Assembly (NCBI RefSeq): GCF_000429605.1
Contig: NZ_AUCE01000011.1
Span: forward strand, 620,001 to 684,000
Direction: 5' to 3'
From: Azonexus hydrophilus DSM 23864
GTDB lineage: Bacteria > Pseudomonadota > Gammaproteobacteria > Burkholderiales > Rhodocyclaceae
Length of the DNA stretch: 64,000 nt
Notes under the pieces: model-generated
Database searches by the model: none
Seen by the model: only the letters and a program-made list of their open reading frames with translations
What the model was told of the DNA's origin: nothing
Program-made: the position numbers and the translations under genes
Shown: one piece after another, positions 28,989 to 39,498 of the stretch
How positions within the stretch are numbered: the stretch's first letter is position 1
Layout: each line of letters starts with the position of its first letter

Positions 28989-31900
28989 ATGACCGATCTA
29001 TCCGTCGCCAAGAAGCTCGTCCCCTACAAGCCGAAGAACAAGGTCCGTTTCGTCACTGCCGCCTCGCTGTTCGACGGCCACGATGCGTCGATCAACATCA
29101 TGCGCCGCATCCTGCAGTCGACCGGTTCCGAAGTCATCCACCTCGGCCACAACCGCTCGGTGCAGGAGATCGTCAATGCCGCGCTGCAGGAAGACGCGCA
29201 GGGCATCTGCATCACCTCTTACCAGGGTGGCCACGTCGAGTTCTTCAAGTACATGATCGACCTGCTCAAGGCCAACGGTGGCGAGCACATCAAGGTCTTC
29301 GGCGGTGGCGGCGGCGTCATCGTGCCGTCCGAGATCAAGGAACTGCACGCCTACGGCGTGACCCGCATCTACGCGCCGGAAGACGGTGTGCAGATGGGCC
29401 TGCAGGGGATGATCAACGAAGTTGTCGAACAATCCGACTACGATGTCGCCGAGCAGGGCGTGCCGGGCGCCGAACAGGTGCTGGCCGGGCTGCGCGCTGG
29501 CGACCGCCGTCTGCTGGCGCGCGTCATCACGCTGCTCGAGAACGGTTCGGCGCCGCAACTCAAGGAGCCGCTGCTCAAGGCTGCCGCCGAACTGAGCACG
29601 CCGGTATTGGGTATTACCGGTACCGGCGGTGCGGGTAAGTCTTCACTCACCGACGAAATCGTCCGCCGCTTCCGCCTCGATCAGGGTGACAGCGTGAACA
29701 TCGGCATCGTCTCCATCGACCCGTCGCGCAAGCGCACCGGCGGCGCGCTGCTCGGCGACCGCATCCGGATGAACGCGATCGAGCATCCGAACATCTTCAT
29801 GCGCTCGCTGGCCACCCGCGACACCGGCAGCGAAATCTCGGTCGCACTGCCCGAGGTCATCGCCGCCTGCAAGTTGGCCGGCTTCGACCTGGTCGTCGTC
29901 GAGACTTCCGGCATCGGTCAGGGCAATGCTGCCATCGTCCCCTTCGTCGACCTGTCGCTTTACGTGATGACGCCGGAGTTCGGTGCCGCCTCGCAGCTGG
30001 AGAAGATCGACATGCTCGACTTCGCCGATTTCGTGGCGATCAACAAGTTCGACCGCAAGGGCGCCGAGGACGCGTTGCGCGACGTGCGCAAGCAGTACCA
30101 GCGCAACCGCGAGTTGTGGACGACGCCGACCGAGGACATGCCGGTGTTCGGCACCATGGCCGCGCGCTTCAACGACGATGGTGTCACCGCGCTTTACCAG
30201 GCGCTGGTCCCGGCGCTGACCGACAAGGGCCTGAAACTCAAGCCGGGCGCCCTACCGTTGGTCACCGTTCGTCAGTCGTCGGCCAGCCGCGCTATCGTGC
30301 CGACCGCCCGGGTCCGCTACCTGGCCGAGATCGCCGATGCGGTGCGCGGCTACCACAAGCATGTCGACGAACAGGTGACGGTTGCTCGCGAGCGCCAATC
30401 GCTGCGCATCGCCAAGACCGTGTTCGCCGGCTGCGACAAGAATGTCGCTGACTTTGACGAACTGCAGGCGTTCAAGGACAGCCAGCAGGACCCGAAGGCG
30501 AAGAAGCTGCTCGACATGTGGCCGCAGACCGTCGATGCTTATTCCGGTGACGAATACGTGGTGAAGATCCGTGACAAGGAAATCCGCACCAAGCTGACTT
30601 CCGAATCGCTGTCCGGCACCAAGATCCGCAAGGTGATCCTGCCCAAGTACACCGACGACGGTGAGATTCTGCGCTTCCTGATGAAGGAAAACGTTCCCGG
30701 TTCCTTCCCCTACACCGCCGGCGTTTTTGCCTTCAAGCGCGAGGGCGAGGACCCGACCCGGATGTTCGCCGGCGAAGGTGACGCCTTCCGCACCAACCGC
30801 CGCTTCAAGAAAGTCTCCGAAGGCATGCCGGCGCATCGCCTGTCGACCGCCTTCGATTCCGTGACGCTGTATGGCTGCGACCCGGACGAGCGTCCGGACA
30901 TCTACGGCAAGATCGGCAACTCCGGCGTGTCGATCGCCACCCTCGACGACATGAAGGTGCTCTACGACGGCTTCGACCTGGTCTGCCCGACCACTTCGGT
31001 GTCGATGACCATCAACGGCCCGGCGCCGATCATCCTGGCCTGCTTCTTCAATACCGCCATCGACCAGCAGCTGGCCAAGTTTGAAAAAGAGAATGGCCGC
31101 CAGCCGACCGAGGACGAAGCCGAAAAAATCCGCGAGTGGGTGTTGAAGACCGTGCGCGGCACCGTCCAGGCCGACATTCTCAAGGAAGACCAGGGCCAGA
31201 ACACCTGCATCTTCTCGACCGAATTCGCGCTGAAGATGATGGGCGACATCCAGGAATTCTTTGTGCACAACCAGGTGCAGAACTTCTACTCGGTGTCGAT
31301 CTCCGGCTATCACATCGCCGAAGCCGGCGCCAACCCGATCAGCCAGCTCGCCTTCACGCTGTCCAACGGCTTCACCTACGTCGAAAGCTACCTGGCGCGT
31401 GGCATGCACATCGACGATTTCGCGCCCAACCTGAGCTTCTTCTTCTCCAACGGCATGGACCCGGAATACTCGGTCATCGGCCGCGTCGCCCGCCGCATCT
31501 GGGCCGTCGCCATGAAGAACAAGTACGGCGCCAACGAGCGCAGCCAGAAGCTCAAGTACCACATCCAGACGAGTGGGCGCTCACTGCACGCGCAGGAGAT
31601 GGACTTCAACGACATCCGCACCACGCTGCAGGCGCTGATCGCGATCTACGACAACTGCAACTCGCTGCATACCAACGCCTACGACGAGGCGATCACGACG
31701 CCGACGGAAGAGTCGGTGCGCCGCGCCATGGCCATCCAGTTGATCATCAACCGCGAGTGGGGCGTTGCCAAGAACGAGAACCCGAACCAGGGCGCCTTCG
31801 TCATCGACGAACTGACCGATCTGGTCGAAGAGGCCGTGCTCAAGGAATTCGAAGCCATCGCCTCGCGCGGCGGCGTGCTCGGCGCCATGGAAACCGGCTA

Positions 31901-32252
31901 CCAGCGCGGCAAGATCCAGGAAGAGTCGATGTATTACGAGCACAAGAAGCACGACGGCTCTTACCCGATCATCGGCGTCAATACCTTCCTCAATCCGAAG
32001 GGCATGGCCCAGCAGGAAATCGAGCTGGCCCGTTCGACCGACGAGGAAAAGCAGTCGCAGATCCAGCGCCTGCGCGACTTCCATGCCCGCAATGCCGACA
32101 AGGCACCGGCCATGCTGGAGAAGCTCAAGCAGACGGTGATCGAGGACGGCAATGTCTTCGCCGTGCTGGTCGATGCGGTCAAGTGCTGCTCGCTCGGCCA
32201 GATCAGCTCGGCGCTGTATGAAGTCGGCGGTCAGTACCGCAGAAGCATGTAA
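28989..32252 (+). CDS. icmF: Fused isobutyryl-CoA mutase IcmF
   Basis: Adenosylcobalamin enzyme interconverting isobutyryl-CoA and n-butyryl-CoA (some members act on pivalyl- or isovaleryl-CoA), with its own G-protein chaperone fused in the middle. The 1087 residues match IcmF. The N-terminal B12 domain has Asp29-x-His31 ([10 protein letters not shown]); the central MeaB-like GTPase has P-loop [12 protein letters not shown] near residue 208; the large C-terminal mutase barrel follows ([31 protein letters not shown]). It is a single-gene unit: ATG with a GAGG-containing leader, and a terminator 60 bases after the stop. It fits valine/branched-acid or butyrate metabolism together with the acyl-CoA dehydrogenase and Liv transporters in the window. 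Confidence 0.96.
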   Translation: MTDLSVAKKLVPYKPKNKVRFVTAASLFDGHDASINIMRRILQSTGSEVIHLGHNRSVQEIVNAALQEDAQGICITSYQGGHVEFFKYMIDLLKANGGEHIKVFGGGGGVIVPSEIKELHAYGVTRIYAPEDGVQMGLQGMINEVVEQSDYDVAEQGVPGAEQVLAGLRAGDRRLLARVITLLENGSAPQLKEPLLKAAAELSTPVLGITGTGGAGKSSLTDEIVRRFRLDQGDSVNIGIVSIDPSRKRTGGALLGDRIRMNAIEHPNIFMRSLATRDTGSEISVALPEVIAACKLAGFDLVVVETSGIGQGNAAIVPFVDLSLYVMTPEFGAASQLEKIDMLDFADFVAINKFDRKGAEDALRDVRKQYQRNRELWTTPTEDMPVFGTMAARFNDDGVTALYQALVPALTDKGLKLKPGALPLVTVRQSSASRAIVPTARVRYLAEIADAVRGYHKHVDEQVTVARERQSLRIAKTVFAGCDKNVADFDELQAFKDSQQDPKAKKLLDMWPQTVDAYSGDEYVVKIRDKEIRTKLTSESLSGTKIRKVILPKYTDDGEILRFLMKENVPGSFPYTAGVFAFKREGEDPTRMFAGEGDAFRTNRRFKKVSEGMPAHRLSTAFDSVTLYGCDPDERPDIYGKIGNSGVSIATLDDMKVLYDGFDLVCPTTSVSMTINGPAPIILACFFNTAIDQQLAKFEKENGRQPTEDEAEKIREWVLKTVRGTVQADILKEDQGQNTCIFSTEFALKMMGDIQEFFVHNQVQNFYSVSISGYHIAEAGANPISQLAFTLSNGFTYVESYLARGMHIDDFAPNLSFFFSNGMDPEYSVIGRVARRIWAVAMKNKYGANERSQKLKYHIQTSGRSLHAQEMDFNDIRTTLQALIAIYDNCNSLHTNAYDEAITTPTEESVRRAMAIQLIINREWGVAKNENPNQGAFVIDELTDLVEEAVLKEFEAIASRGGVLGAMETGYQRGKIQEESMYYEHKKHDGSYPIIGVNTFLNPKGMAQQEIELARSTDEEKQSQIQRLRDFHARNADKAPAMLEKLKQTVIEDGNVFAVLVDAVKCCSLGQISSALYEVGGQYRRSM

Positions 32253-32311
32253 GCAGGGCCCCGAAAGGGGAACGGCATTCCGGACCCGAACAGGGCGGAG
32301 GAGAAAATAAG

Positions 32312-32340
32312 ACGGCGAGGCGATGTACCTCGCCGTTTTT
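32312..32340 (+). terminator. Rho-independent terminator after icmF
   Basis: Perfect 9-bp stem ACGGCGAGG/CCTCGCCGT with a 7-base loop and a T-run at 32336-32340. It separates icmF from the efflux operon. Confidence 0.9.
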
Positions 32341-32393
32341 CATTGCAGTGCCGGTTGCTGTTGCGATGCTTGCCAAGATGCACGTGCTGGGAT

Positions 32394-32419
32394 TTAATAA
32401 CTGACCAGTCAGTCATTAA
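32394..32419. promoter_or_regulatory. Long palindromic operator candidate of the TetR-RND operon
   Basis: Inverted repeat TTAAT-n-ACTGAC-CA-GTCAGT-n-ATTAA: 11 of 12 positions per arm pair across 26 bases, centred 89 bases before the tetR start. The core ACTGAC/GTCAGT resembles operators of TetR-type efflux repressors such as AcrR and TtgR. Autoregulation of the downstream tetR-adaptor-RND operon is the natural reading. Confidence 0.7.
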
Positions 32420-32495
32420 CGGATGTGCCAGATGTTTTTTCCTGTTTCCCGGTGCTTCGCGCGCATTGATGCACGCTCCATGGAAGGGGCTGCGT

Positions 32496-33146
32496 GTGTC
32501 TGATTCCGCCATTCCCGCGCAGCGCCGCCGGCGCAAGGAAGCCCGGCCGCAGGAACTGACCGCTGCCGCCCTGACCCTGTTCGTCGAAAAGGGCTATGCG
32601 GCCACGCGCCTGGATGAGGTTGCGGCGCGGGCCGGTGTATCGAAGGGAACGCTCTACCTGTATTTCGACAGCAAGGAAGCCTTGTTCCAGGCTGTCATCC
32701 GCGAGGGCGTGGTGCCGGCGATCGAGGCCGGTGAAGCGATGTTCGCCGAGCCGGGCAGCGATCCCCGCGCTTTGCTGCGCGCCTTTCTCGAAGCCTGGTG
32801 GGAGCGCATCGGCAGTACCGAACTGGGGGGCATTCCCCGGCTGATCATGGCCGAGGCCGCGAATTTCCCCGAGGTTGCGCGTTACTACAACGATGCCGTC
32901 ATCCAGCGCGGCCTGGCGCTGCTGCGCGGTGCCGTGCAGCGCGGCATCGACCAGGACGTTTTCCGGGCGGTCGATACGACGGTGATTGACGTCCTGTTGA
33001 TTTCGCCGCTGATCCATCTGGCCGGCTGGCGCAGTTCATTGGCGCCCTGCTGCGGTAGCAACATCGACCCCGACGCTTATGTTCAGGCGCATATCGACAT
33101 GGTCCTGAATGGCTTGGCGGCAACGCCCTTGGGAGCAAATTCATGA
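32496..33146 (+). CDS. TetR-family repressor of the RND efflux operon
   Basis: Regulator of 216 residues. The N-terminal TetR helix-turn-helix (about 12-60: ALTLFVEKGYAATRLDEVAA, GVSKGTLYLYFDSKEALF) is followed by a ligand-binding C-terminal domain. GTG 32496 is preferred: GGAAGGGG lies 6 bases upstream and the protein then starts MSDSAIPAQRRRRKE, typical of the family. An ATG at 32469 is possible. It overlaps the adaptor gene by ATGA, so repressor and pump are made together; the palindrome at 32394-32419 is the likely operator. Confidence 0.92.
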   Translation: MSDSAIPAQRRRRKEARPQELTAAALTLFVEKGYAATRLDEVAARAGVSKGTLYLYFDSKEALFQAVIREGVVPAIEAGEAMFAEPGSDPRALLRAFLEAWWERIGSTELGGIPRLIMAEAANFPEVARYYNDAVIQRGLALLRGAVQRGIDQDVFRAVDTTVIDVLLISPLIHLAGWRSSLAPCCGSNIDPDAYVQAHIDMVLNGLAATPLGANS

Positions 33147-34237
33147 AACTGTCAGTCAGTTACTCCGCCTTGATCCTCTCCTTGTTGGTGAGCGCTTGCT
33201 CGCCACCGCCGGCCGCGCCGCCAGTGCCTCGGGCGGTGCTGGTGCGCACGCTGGGAGCCGCCGCCGATGCGGCGCAGGCGCAGGTTTATTCCGGCGAAGT
33301 GCGGGCTCGCCATGAGAGCGAGCTGTCTTTCCGGGTTGGTGGCAAGGTGCTCGAACGCAAGGTCGATGCCGGTGCCCAGGTGCAGGCCGGGCAATTGCTG
33401 GCCCGGCTCGATCCGCAGGACGCGCGTTTGTCGTCCAGTGCGGCGGCTGCCCAGGTGGCCGCTGCCGAAGCCGAGGCCGGTCTGGCGCGGGCCGAATTCA
33501 AGCGCAGCGAAGCTTTGCTGCAGCGTAATTTCATCAGCGCTTCGGCGCTCGACCTGCGGCGCAGCGCGCTTGACGCCGCCGAGGCGCGCTTGCGGCAGGC
33601 GCAGGCACAGGCCGCCAGCACCGCCAATCAGCAGGCGTACACCGAGTTGCTGGCCGATAGCGCCGGGGTGATCACCGATGTCAGCGTCGATGCCGGCCAG
33701 GTGGTGGCAGCGGGTCAGCGCGTGCTGCGCCTGGCCAGGCCGGGCGAGCGCGAGGTGCTGGTGCATGTGCCGGAAAGCCGCCTGGCCGGTCTGGTCGTCG
33801 ACGCGCCGGCCACAGTGCGTTTGTGGATGGCGCCGGAGCGCAGTCTGTCGGGCCGGGTGCGCGAAGTGTCGCCGTCGGCTGACCGGGCGACCCGGACCTA
33901 CGCGGTGCGGGTGGCGATTGCCGATGCCGACGATCTGCCGCTGGGCGCGACGGCGACCGTGGCGCTGGCCGATGGCGGGCCGGCGCAACTTGCCCTGCCG
34001 CTGGCGGCGGTGACCCAGCGCGAGGGCAAGGCCACGGTGTGGCTGGTCGACGCGCAGCAGAAGGTGGTGCCGCAGACGGTCGAGATCGCAGCCTTGCGCG
34101 AGGATGCTGCGATCCTGAAGACAGCCCTGCCGGCCGGTTCGCGGGTGGTGGTGGCCGGCGTGCACCGGTTGATCGAAGGCGAAAGCGTGCGTCCGCTGGA
34201 AGCGGGTAGTGCGCCGGCCCTGGATGTACGGCGATGA
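33143..34237 (+). CDS. RND efflux periplasmic adaptor (membrane fusion) lipoprotein
   Basis: Periplasmic adaptor of 364 residues linking an inner-membrane RND pump to an outer-membrane channel. A lipoprotein signal has lipobox LVSAC with Cys19. The HlyD/AcrA pattern follows: beta-barrel and lipoyl halves (SFRVGGKVLERKVDAGAQVQ and GVITDVSVDAGQVVAAGQ) flank an alpha-hairpin coiled coil (about 90-165). It overlaps both the tetR gene and the pump gene by ATGA. Confidence 0.93.
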   Translation: MKLSVSYSALILSLLVSACSPPPAAPPVPRAVLVRTLGAAADAAQAQVYSGEVRARHESELSFRVGGKVLERKVDAGAQVQAGQLLARLDPQDARLSSSAAAAQVAAAEAEAGLARAEFKRSEALLQRNFISASALDLRRSALDAAEARLRQAQAQAASTANQQAYTELLADSAGVITDVSVDAGQVVAAGQRVLRLARPGEREVLVHVPESRLAGLVVDAPATVRLWMAPERSLSGRVREVSPSADRATRTYAVRVAIADADDLPLGATATVALADGGPAQLALPLAAVTQREGKATVWLVDAQQKVVPQTVEIAALREDAAILKTALPAGSRVVVAGVHRLIEGESVRPLEAGSAPALDVRR

Positions 34238-37200
34238 AAGCCCGGCGGGAGCGCTTCAATATTTCCGAATGGGGTTTGCAGCATCAATCGCTGGTGCTGT
34301 ATTTCCTGATCGCCCTGACGGTGATCGGGCTCTATTCCTATACCCGCCTGGGCCAGTCCGAAGACCCGCCGTTTACCTTCAAGGTCATGGTGGTGCGGGC
34401 CGAATGGCCGGGCGCCAGCGCGCGCGAAATGGCCGAGCAGGTCACCGACAAGATCGAGAAGAAGCTGCAGGAAATTCCCGAGATCGATGTTGCCCGCAGC
34501 TATTCGAAGCCCGGCGAGAGCATGGTCTTCTTCCTTGCCCGCGATTCGGTCCATTCGCAGCGCATGCCGGCGGTGTGGTACCAGGTGCGCAAGAAGATCG
34601 GCGACATCCAGGGTTCGCTGCCCAGCGGTGTGCGCGGGCCGTACTTCAACGATGAGTTCGGCGACACCTACGGCAACCTGTTTGCCCTGGTCGGCGAAGG
34701 GGTGTCGCCAGCCGACCTGAAGCGCCACGCCGATGCGATCCGCAGCGAATTGCTGCGGGTGCCCGATGTGGCCAAGGTCAGCTTTTTCGGCGAACAGTCG
34801 CAACGCATCTACATCGAACTGTCGAATACCAAGCTGGCCACCCTGGGCGTCGGCATCGCCGAGATCGCCAATGCCCTGTCGGCGCAGAACGCGGTCACCG
34901 GCGCTGGCTTTTTCGAGACCGACGAGGAGCGTATCTGGCTGCGCCCGTCCGGCGCTTTCGACGAGGTCGAGGCGATTGCCGACACGCTGATCCGCATCGG
35001 CGGACGCAGCTTCCGTCTCGGCGACGTCGCCGAGGTCCGGCGCGGGGTCGAGGATCCGCCGAGCGAACGCATGCGCTTCATGGGCGAGGAGGCTTTCGGC
35101 ATCGGCGTGTCGATGCGCGCCGGTGGCGACATCGTCGCTCTGGGGCGCAATCTGGACACGGCAGTGCAGCGCATCGAGGCGCAACTGCCGGTCGGCATCC
35201 GTTTCGAGCGGGTCGCCGACCAGCCGCGGGCGGTGCGCAATTCGGTCAGCGAGTTCGTCAAGGTGCTGGTCGAGGCGGTGGCCATCGTCATGGCGGTCAG
35301 CCTGCTGTCGCTCGGCCTGCGTACTGGGGTCGTTGTCCTGATCATCATTCCGGTGGTACTGGCGATCACCTTCATGTTCATGCACATGCTCGGCGTCGGC
35401 CTGCACAAGATTTCGCTCGGCGCCTTGATCATCGCCCTCGGCCTGCTGGTCGACGATGCGATCATCGCCGTCGAGATGATGGCGACCAAAATGGAGCAGG
35501 GCTGGGAACGCGCCCGGGCGGCGAGCTACGCCTACACCTCGACGGCGATGCCGATGCTGTCCGGCACCCTGGTCACCGCTGCCGGCTTCCTGCCGATTGC
35601 TACCGCGGCTTCCGGGGTTGGTGAGTACACACGTTCGATCTTCCAGGTGACGGTGATCGCGCTGCTCGTGTCCTGGGTGGCGGCGGTGTTGTTCGTGCCT
35701 TATCTGGGCTTTCACCTGCTGCCCGATTTCCGTAAAAAGCACCGCCAGCCATCGCGACTGGTCAGCCTGTTGGCCCGCCTTTCCCCGTCGCTCGGCCGCC
35801 GCCTGGCTGAGCGCGAGGCGGCGCACGAGCAGGTGCATGACGAGTTTGCGATCTATCACACGCCTTTCTACGAGCGCTTCCGCCGCCTGGTCGATGGCTG
35901 CGTGCGCCACCGCTGGCCGGTGATAGGGCTGACCGTGCTGGCCTTCGTGCTGTCCATGGTCGCCTTCGTGCGCCTGGTGCCGCAGCAGTTCTTCCCCGAT
36001 TCGACGCGTCCGGAACTGCTGGTTGATCTGCGCCTGGCCGAAGGCGCTTCGCACCAGGCCACCGAAGCGGCGGTTCATCGTCTCGAACAGTTCCTGGCCG
36101 AGCAGGAAGGTATCGACAACTACGTTGCCTGGCTGGGCGGCGGCAGCCCGCGTTTTTACCTGCCGCTCGACCAGCAACTGGCGCAGACCAATTTCGCCCA
36201 GTTCGTCATTCTCACGGCCGGGGTCGAAAAGCGCGAAGCCCTGCGCGGCAAACTGATCCGCCTGTTCGAGGACGAACCCTGGCCGTTACGGGCCATGATC
36301 AACCGTCTGGAAAACGGGCCGCCGGTCGGCTTCCCCGTCCAGTTCCGGGTGAGCGGCAGCGATACCGGCGAATTGCGGCGTATCGCACACCAAGTGGCGG
36401 CGCTGTTGCGCGAGCATCCCGAACTGTCGAACGTCCACCTCGACTGGGAAGAGCCGTCCAAGGTCGTGCGCCTGAAAATCGACCAGGACAAGGCCCGCCT
36501 GCTCGGCGTGTCGAGCAGCGACATCGCCCGCCTGCTGTCGACCTCGCTGCAGGGGACGACGGTGACGCAGTATCGCGAGGGCAACGAAACCCTGGCCGTG
36601 GTGCTGCGCGGTGCCCGTTCCGAACGCGTCCATCTCGGCCAGTTGCCCAACCTCGCGGTGCCTGTCGCCGGCGGGCGCAGCGTGCCGCTGGCCCAGATCG
36701 CGACCGCCGAATACGGTTTCGAGGAAGGCGTGATCTGGCGTCGCAACCGCCTGCCGACGGTGACCGTCCGCGCCACGCTGTACGGCAAGGTGCAACCGGC
36801 GGTGGTGGTCGGCCAGCTGGCCCCGGCCATCGATCAGGTGCGCAGCGCCCTGCCGCTCGGCTACCGGGTCGAGGTCGGCGGCGCCGTTGAGGAAAGCGCC
36901 AAGGGCGGCAGCTCGGTGGCGGCCGGGGTGCCGCTGTTCATCCTGGTCGTGCTGACCGTGCTCATGCTGCAACTGCAGAGTTTCTCGCGTACCGTCATGG
37001 TCGTGCTCACCGCGCCGCTCGGCATGATCGGCGTGACGCTCTTCCTGCTCGCCTTCAACCGGCCGTTCGGTTTTGTCGCCATGCTCGGGACGATCGCCCT
37101 GTCGGGCATGATCATGCGCAACTCGGTGATCCTGGTCGACCAGATCCGCCAGGACATGGCCGCCGGCCGTCACGCCTGGGAAGCCATCGTCGAATCCACC

Positions 37201-37392
37201 GTGCGCCGTTTCCGGCCCATCGTGCTGACCGCCGCGGCCGCCATTCTGGCAATGATCCCGCTGTCGCGCTCGGCCTTCTTCGGGCCGATGGCGGTGGCGA
37301 TCATGGGCGGGCTCACCGTTGCCACCCTGCTGACCATGCTCTTCCTGCCGGCGCTCTACGCTGCCTGGTACCGGGTCCGGCCGCCTGCCTGA
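34234..37392 (+). CDS. RND-family multidrug efflux transporter (AcrB-like)
   Basis: Proton-driven inner-membrane pump of 1052 residues, the usual AcrB length, with 12 predicted membrane helices (helix 1 near residues 18-36) and two large periplasmic loops. The proton-relay Asp-Asp pair is present in GLLVDDAIIAVEMM near residue 407. It is translationally coupled to the adaptor. No outer-membrane TolC-like gene is in this operon, so the pump must borrow a channel encoded elsewhere. Substrates are unknown. Confidence 0.95.
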   Translation: MKARRERFNISEWGLQHQSLVLYFLIALTVIGLYSYTRLGQSEDPPFTFKVMVVRAEWPGASAREMAEQVTDKIEKKLQEIPEIDVARSYSKPGESMVFFLARDSVHSQRMPAVWYQVRKKIGDIQGSLPSGVRGPYFNDEFGDTYGNLFALVGEGVSPADLKRHADAIRSELLRVPDVAKVSFFGEQSQRIYIELSNTKLATLGVGIAEIANALSAQNAVTGAGFFETDEERIWLRPSGAFDEVEAIADTLIRIGGRSFRLGDVAEVRRGVEDPPSERMRFMGEEAFGIGVSMRAGGDIVALGRNLDTAVQRIEAQLPVGIRFERVADQPRAVRNSVSEFVKVLVEAVAIVMAVSLLSLGLRTGVVVLIIIPVVLAITFMFMHMLGVGLHKISLGALIIALGLLVDDAIIAVEMMATKMEQGWERARAASYAYTSTAMPMLSGTLVTAAGFLPIATAASGVGEYTRSIFQVTVIALLVSWVAAVLFVPYLGFHLLPDFRKKHRQPSRLVSLLARLSPSLGRRLAEREAAHEQVHDEFAIYHTPFYERFRRLVDGCVRHRWPVIGLTVLAFVLSMVAFVRLVPQQFFPDSTRPELLVDLRLAEGASHQATEAAVHRLEQFLAEQEGIDNYVAWLGGGSPRFYLPLDQQLAQTNFAQFVILTAGVEKREALRGKLIRLFEDEPWPLRAMINRLENGPPVGFPVQFRVSGSDTGELRRIAHQVAALLREHPELSNVHLDWEEPSKVVRLKIDQDKARLLGVSSSDIARLLSTSLQGTTVTQYREGNETLAVVLRGARSERVHLGQLPNLAVPVAGGRSVPLAQIATAEYGFEEGVIWRRNRLPTVTVRATLYGKVQPAVVVGQLAPAIDQVRSALPLGYRVEVGGAVEESAKGGSSVAAGVPLFILVVLTVLMLQLQSFSRTVMVVLTAPLGMIGVTLFLLAFNRPFGFVAMLGTIALSGMIMRNSVILVDQIRQDMAAGRHAWEAIVESTVRRFRPIVLTAAAAILAMIPLSRSAFFGPMAVAIMGGLTVATLLTMLFLPALYAAWYRVRPPA

Positions 37393-37403
37393 GCTCGCGG
37401 GCA

Positions 37404-37436
37404 GCAACAATTCCTTACGCAATCGTTGCCGTTTTT
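37404..37436 (+). terminator. Probable terminator after the RND operon
   Basis: A 9-bp stem with one mismatch (GCAACAATT/AATCGTTGC), 8-base loop, then CGTTTTT. Position just after the pump stop supports a terminator, though the stem is not strong. Confidence 0.45.
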
Positions 37437-37480
37437 GCCGGACAATTCAGCTCATCAAGGATCGCCCCGAGGAGACCGCC

Positions 37481-38809
37481 ATGTCCAAGCACGATGAACT
37501 TTCCCGCAATCTTCAGCGCAACGGCGTCACCCGCCGCCAGGTGCTCTGGCTGTTCGGTGCGGCGGCGGTGTCCGGGTGCGCGCAGTCGCCGGTCGGCGGC
37601 AAGTCCATCCTGGTCGGCATGAGCGAGGCGCAGGAGAAGAGCATCGACCAGCAGGTCTCGCCGCAGCAGTTCTCGCAGGATCTCGGACCGGTGCAGGATG
37701 CGCGGATCAACAGTTATGTCAGTTCGGTCGGCCAGCGGCTCGACAAGCTGACGCACCGGCCGCAGATGCCGTACTCGTATCGCGTGCTCAACGCCAATTA
37801 CGTCAACGCCTATACCTTCCCGGGCGGGGCGATGGGGATCACGCGCGGCATCATGGTCGATCTGCAGAACGAAGCCGAACTGGCGGCCCTGCTCGGTCAT
37901 GAAATGGGCCACGTCAATGCGCGCCACGCCGCACAACGCCAGGGCCAGGCGATGGTCGCCCAGGTTGCGGTGGCCGGCGCCAGCATTGCCGCGTCGAACA
38001 GCCAGTGGGGCGGGCTGGTCTCGATCGGCAGCCAGTTGGGGGCCAGCGCCCTGCTGTCGAGCTATTCGCGCGACAACGAACGCGAGGCCGATGCCCTCGG
38101 CCAGGAATACATGGTCCGCGCCGGTTATCCGGCCAGCGGCATGGTCGCCCTGCACCAGTTGCTGGTTGATCAGCAGAAGGAATCGCCGGGCCTCTTGCAG
38201 ACCATGTTCTCGACGCATCCGATGAATGTCGAGCGGCGCGACACGGCGCAGCGGCTGGCCCAGGAGAAATATGCGGCCAGCCTCAAGCGCGATGCCGGAC
38301 GCGAACGCTTCATGGACAGCACGGCCAGCCTGCGCCGGATCAAGCCGACCATCGCCGCCTGCCAGAACGGTGAAATGGCGATGGCCGGCAAGCAGTACGC
38401 CAAGGCCGAAGGCGAGTTCCGCTCGGCCCTGCAGAAGACGCCGCGCGACTACGCCGGCAACGTGCTGATGGCCCAGTGCCTGCAGGCCCAGAACAAGACC
38501 GGCGACGCCATGCGTTACGCCGAGGCGGCCAAGGAAATCTATCCGCAGGAAGCGCAGGCGCACAAACTGTCCGGCGTGCTGGCGCTGGGCTTGAAGGATC
38601 CGGCCGCGGCTTTCGCCAACCTTGATCGCTACGACCGCATGCTGCCCGGCGACGCCGGCATCACCTTCCTCAAGGGCGTGTCGCTGGAGGGCATGGGCAA
38701 GCGTCAGGAAGCGGCGAATCACTACGCGGCTTTCCTGCGCCGTCAGCAGCAGGGCGACGCCGCAAAGTATGCCTACAGTCGCCTGCAGGGCTGGGGTTAC
38801 GTGAAGTAA
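37481..38809 (+). CDS. M48 family metalloprotease lipoprotein with TPR tail (BepA-like)
   Basis: Envelope zinc protease of 442 residues. The N-terminus has a twin-arginine-like TRRQVLWLFGAAAV and lipobox VSGC (Cys33), pointing to export and lipid anchoring. The catalytic zinc motif is His140-Glu141-x-x-His144 (HEMGHVNARH), and NEREADALG near residue 205 supplies the third ligand. The last 120 or so residues look like TPR helices (AKAEGEFRSALQKTPRDYAG). The layout resembles BepA/YfgC, which helps assemble or clear outer-membrane proteins. GAGGAGA lies before ATG 37481. It is convergent with the Crp/Fnr gene with only 3 bases between stops. Confidence 0.9.
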   Translation: MSKHDELSRNLQRNGVTRRQVLWLFGAAAVSGCAQSPVGGKSILVGMSEAQEKSIDQQVSPQQFSQDLGPVQDARINSYVSSVGQRLDKLTHRPQMPYSYRVLNANYVNAYTFPGGAMGITRGIMVDLQNEAELAALLGHEMGHVNARHAAQRQGQAMVAQVAVAGASIAASNSQWGGLVSIGSQLGASALLSSYSRDNEREADALGQEYMVRAGYPASGMVALHQLLVDQQKESPGLLQTMFSTHPMNVERRDTAQRLAQEKYAASLKRDAGRERFMDSTASLRRIKPTIAACQNGEMAMAGKQYAKAEGEFRSALQKTPRDYAGNVLMAQCLQAQNKTGDAMRYAEAAKEIYPQEAQAHKLSGVLALGLKDPAAAFANLDRYDRMLPGDAGITFLKGVSLEGMGKRQEAANHYAAFLRRQQQGDAAKYAYSRLQGWGYVK

Positions 38810-38812
38810 GCC

Positions 38813-39487
38813 TCAGTCGCCGAAGCGGCGCAGGCCGTCGAGGTCGATGACGTTGATGCCGCCGTATTCGCTGCGTACCAGGCCGGCTTCTTCCAGTACC
38901 TTGAGGCCCTGGTTGGCACGCTGGCGGGAAACGCCCGCCAGATAGCCCAGTTCTTCCTGCGAAATCTGCAGCAGGCGGTTGGTGCCGGGGTAGAGCACAG
39001 GATTGAACAGGGCGGCCAGTACCCGGGCGATCCGCGTGTCGATGTCGAGCATGCGCTCGTTTTCCATCATGCCGATGAACTGGCCCAGGCGCTCGTTCAA
39101 CTGGGCGATCATGTAGCGGTTGAACGGAATGCTGTGATCGAGCAGCCACAGGAAAGTGGCGCGGTTCATGAAGGCCACGCGCGTCTCGCGGATGGCCATG
39201 ACATCGTAGCGGCGCGGCTCCTCCTTGAGCAGCGAGCCCTCGCCGAACCAGCCGCCGGTGGTGATGCCGGTCAGCGAGGTGGTCTTGCCGGTGGTCCAGT
39301 GGCTGGCCATCTTGCCCAGACCGCTGACGATGCCCATCCAGTGCGTGACCGGTTCGCCCTTCATGCAGATGAAGGCGCCCGGCGCAAAGCTGCGCTCGAC
39401 CGTGCCGGCCAGGGCGCGCTGCATCTCCTCTTCGCTCAGTGCCTGTCCCCACTGGGATGCGCGTAGCAGTTCCTCAGCGTTTTTCAT
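38813..39487 (-). CDS. Crp/Fnr-family transcriptional regulator
   Basis: Regulator of 224 residues: N-terminal cyclic-nucleotide-type beta-barrel (about 20-135; SFAPGAFICMKGE, GGWFGEGSLL), dimer helix, and C-terminal winged helix (about 150-215; ISQEELGYLAGVSRQRANQGL). The FNR cysteine cluster is absent, so it is not an iron-sulfur oxygen sensor. ATG 39487 is used; a TTG at 39517 would add 10 residues. It is divergent from the acyl-CoA ligase gene at 39659, which starts the first Liv-type cluster, so control of that cluster is plausible. Confidence 0.9.
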   Translation of the reverse strand: MKNAEELLRASQWGQALSEEEMQRALAGTVERSFAPGAFICMKGEPVTHWMGIVSGLGKMASHWTTGKTTSLTGITTGGWFGEGSLLKEEPRRYDVMAIRETRVAFMNRATFLWLLDHSIPFNRYMIAQLNERLGQFIGMMENERMLDIDTRIARVLAALFNPVLYPGTNRLLQISQEELGYLAGVSRQRANQGLKVLEEAGLVRSEYGGINVIDLDGLRRFGD

Positions 39488-39498
39488 TTTTTTTCCGG

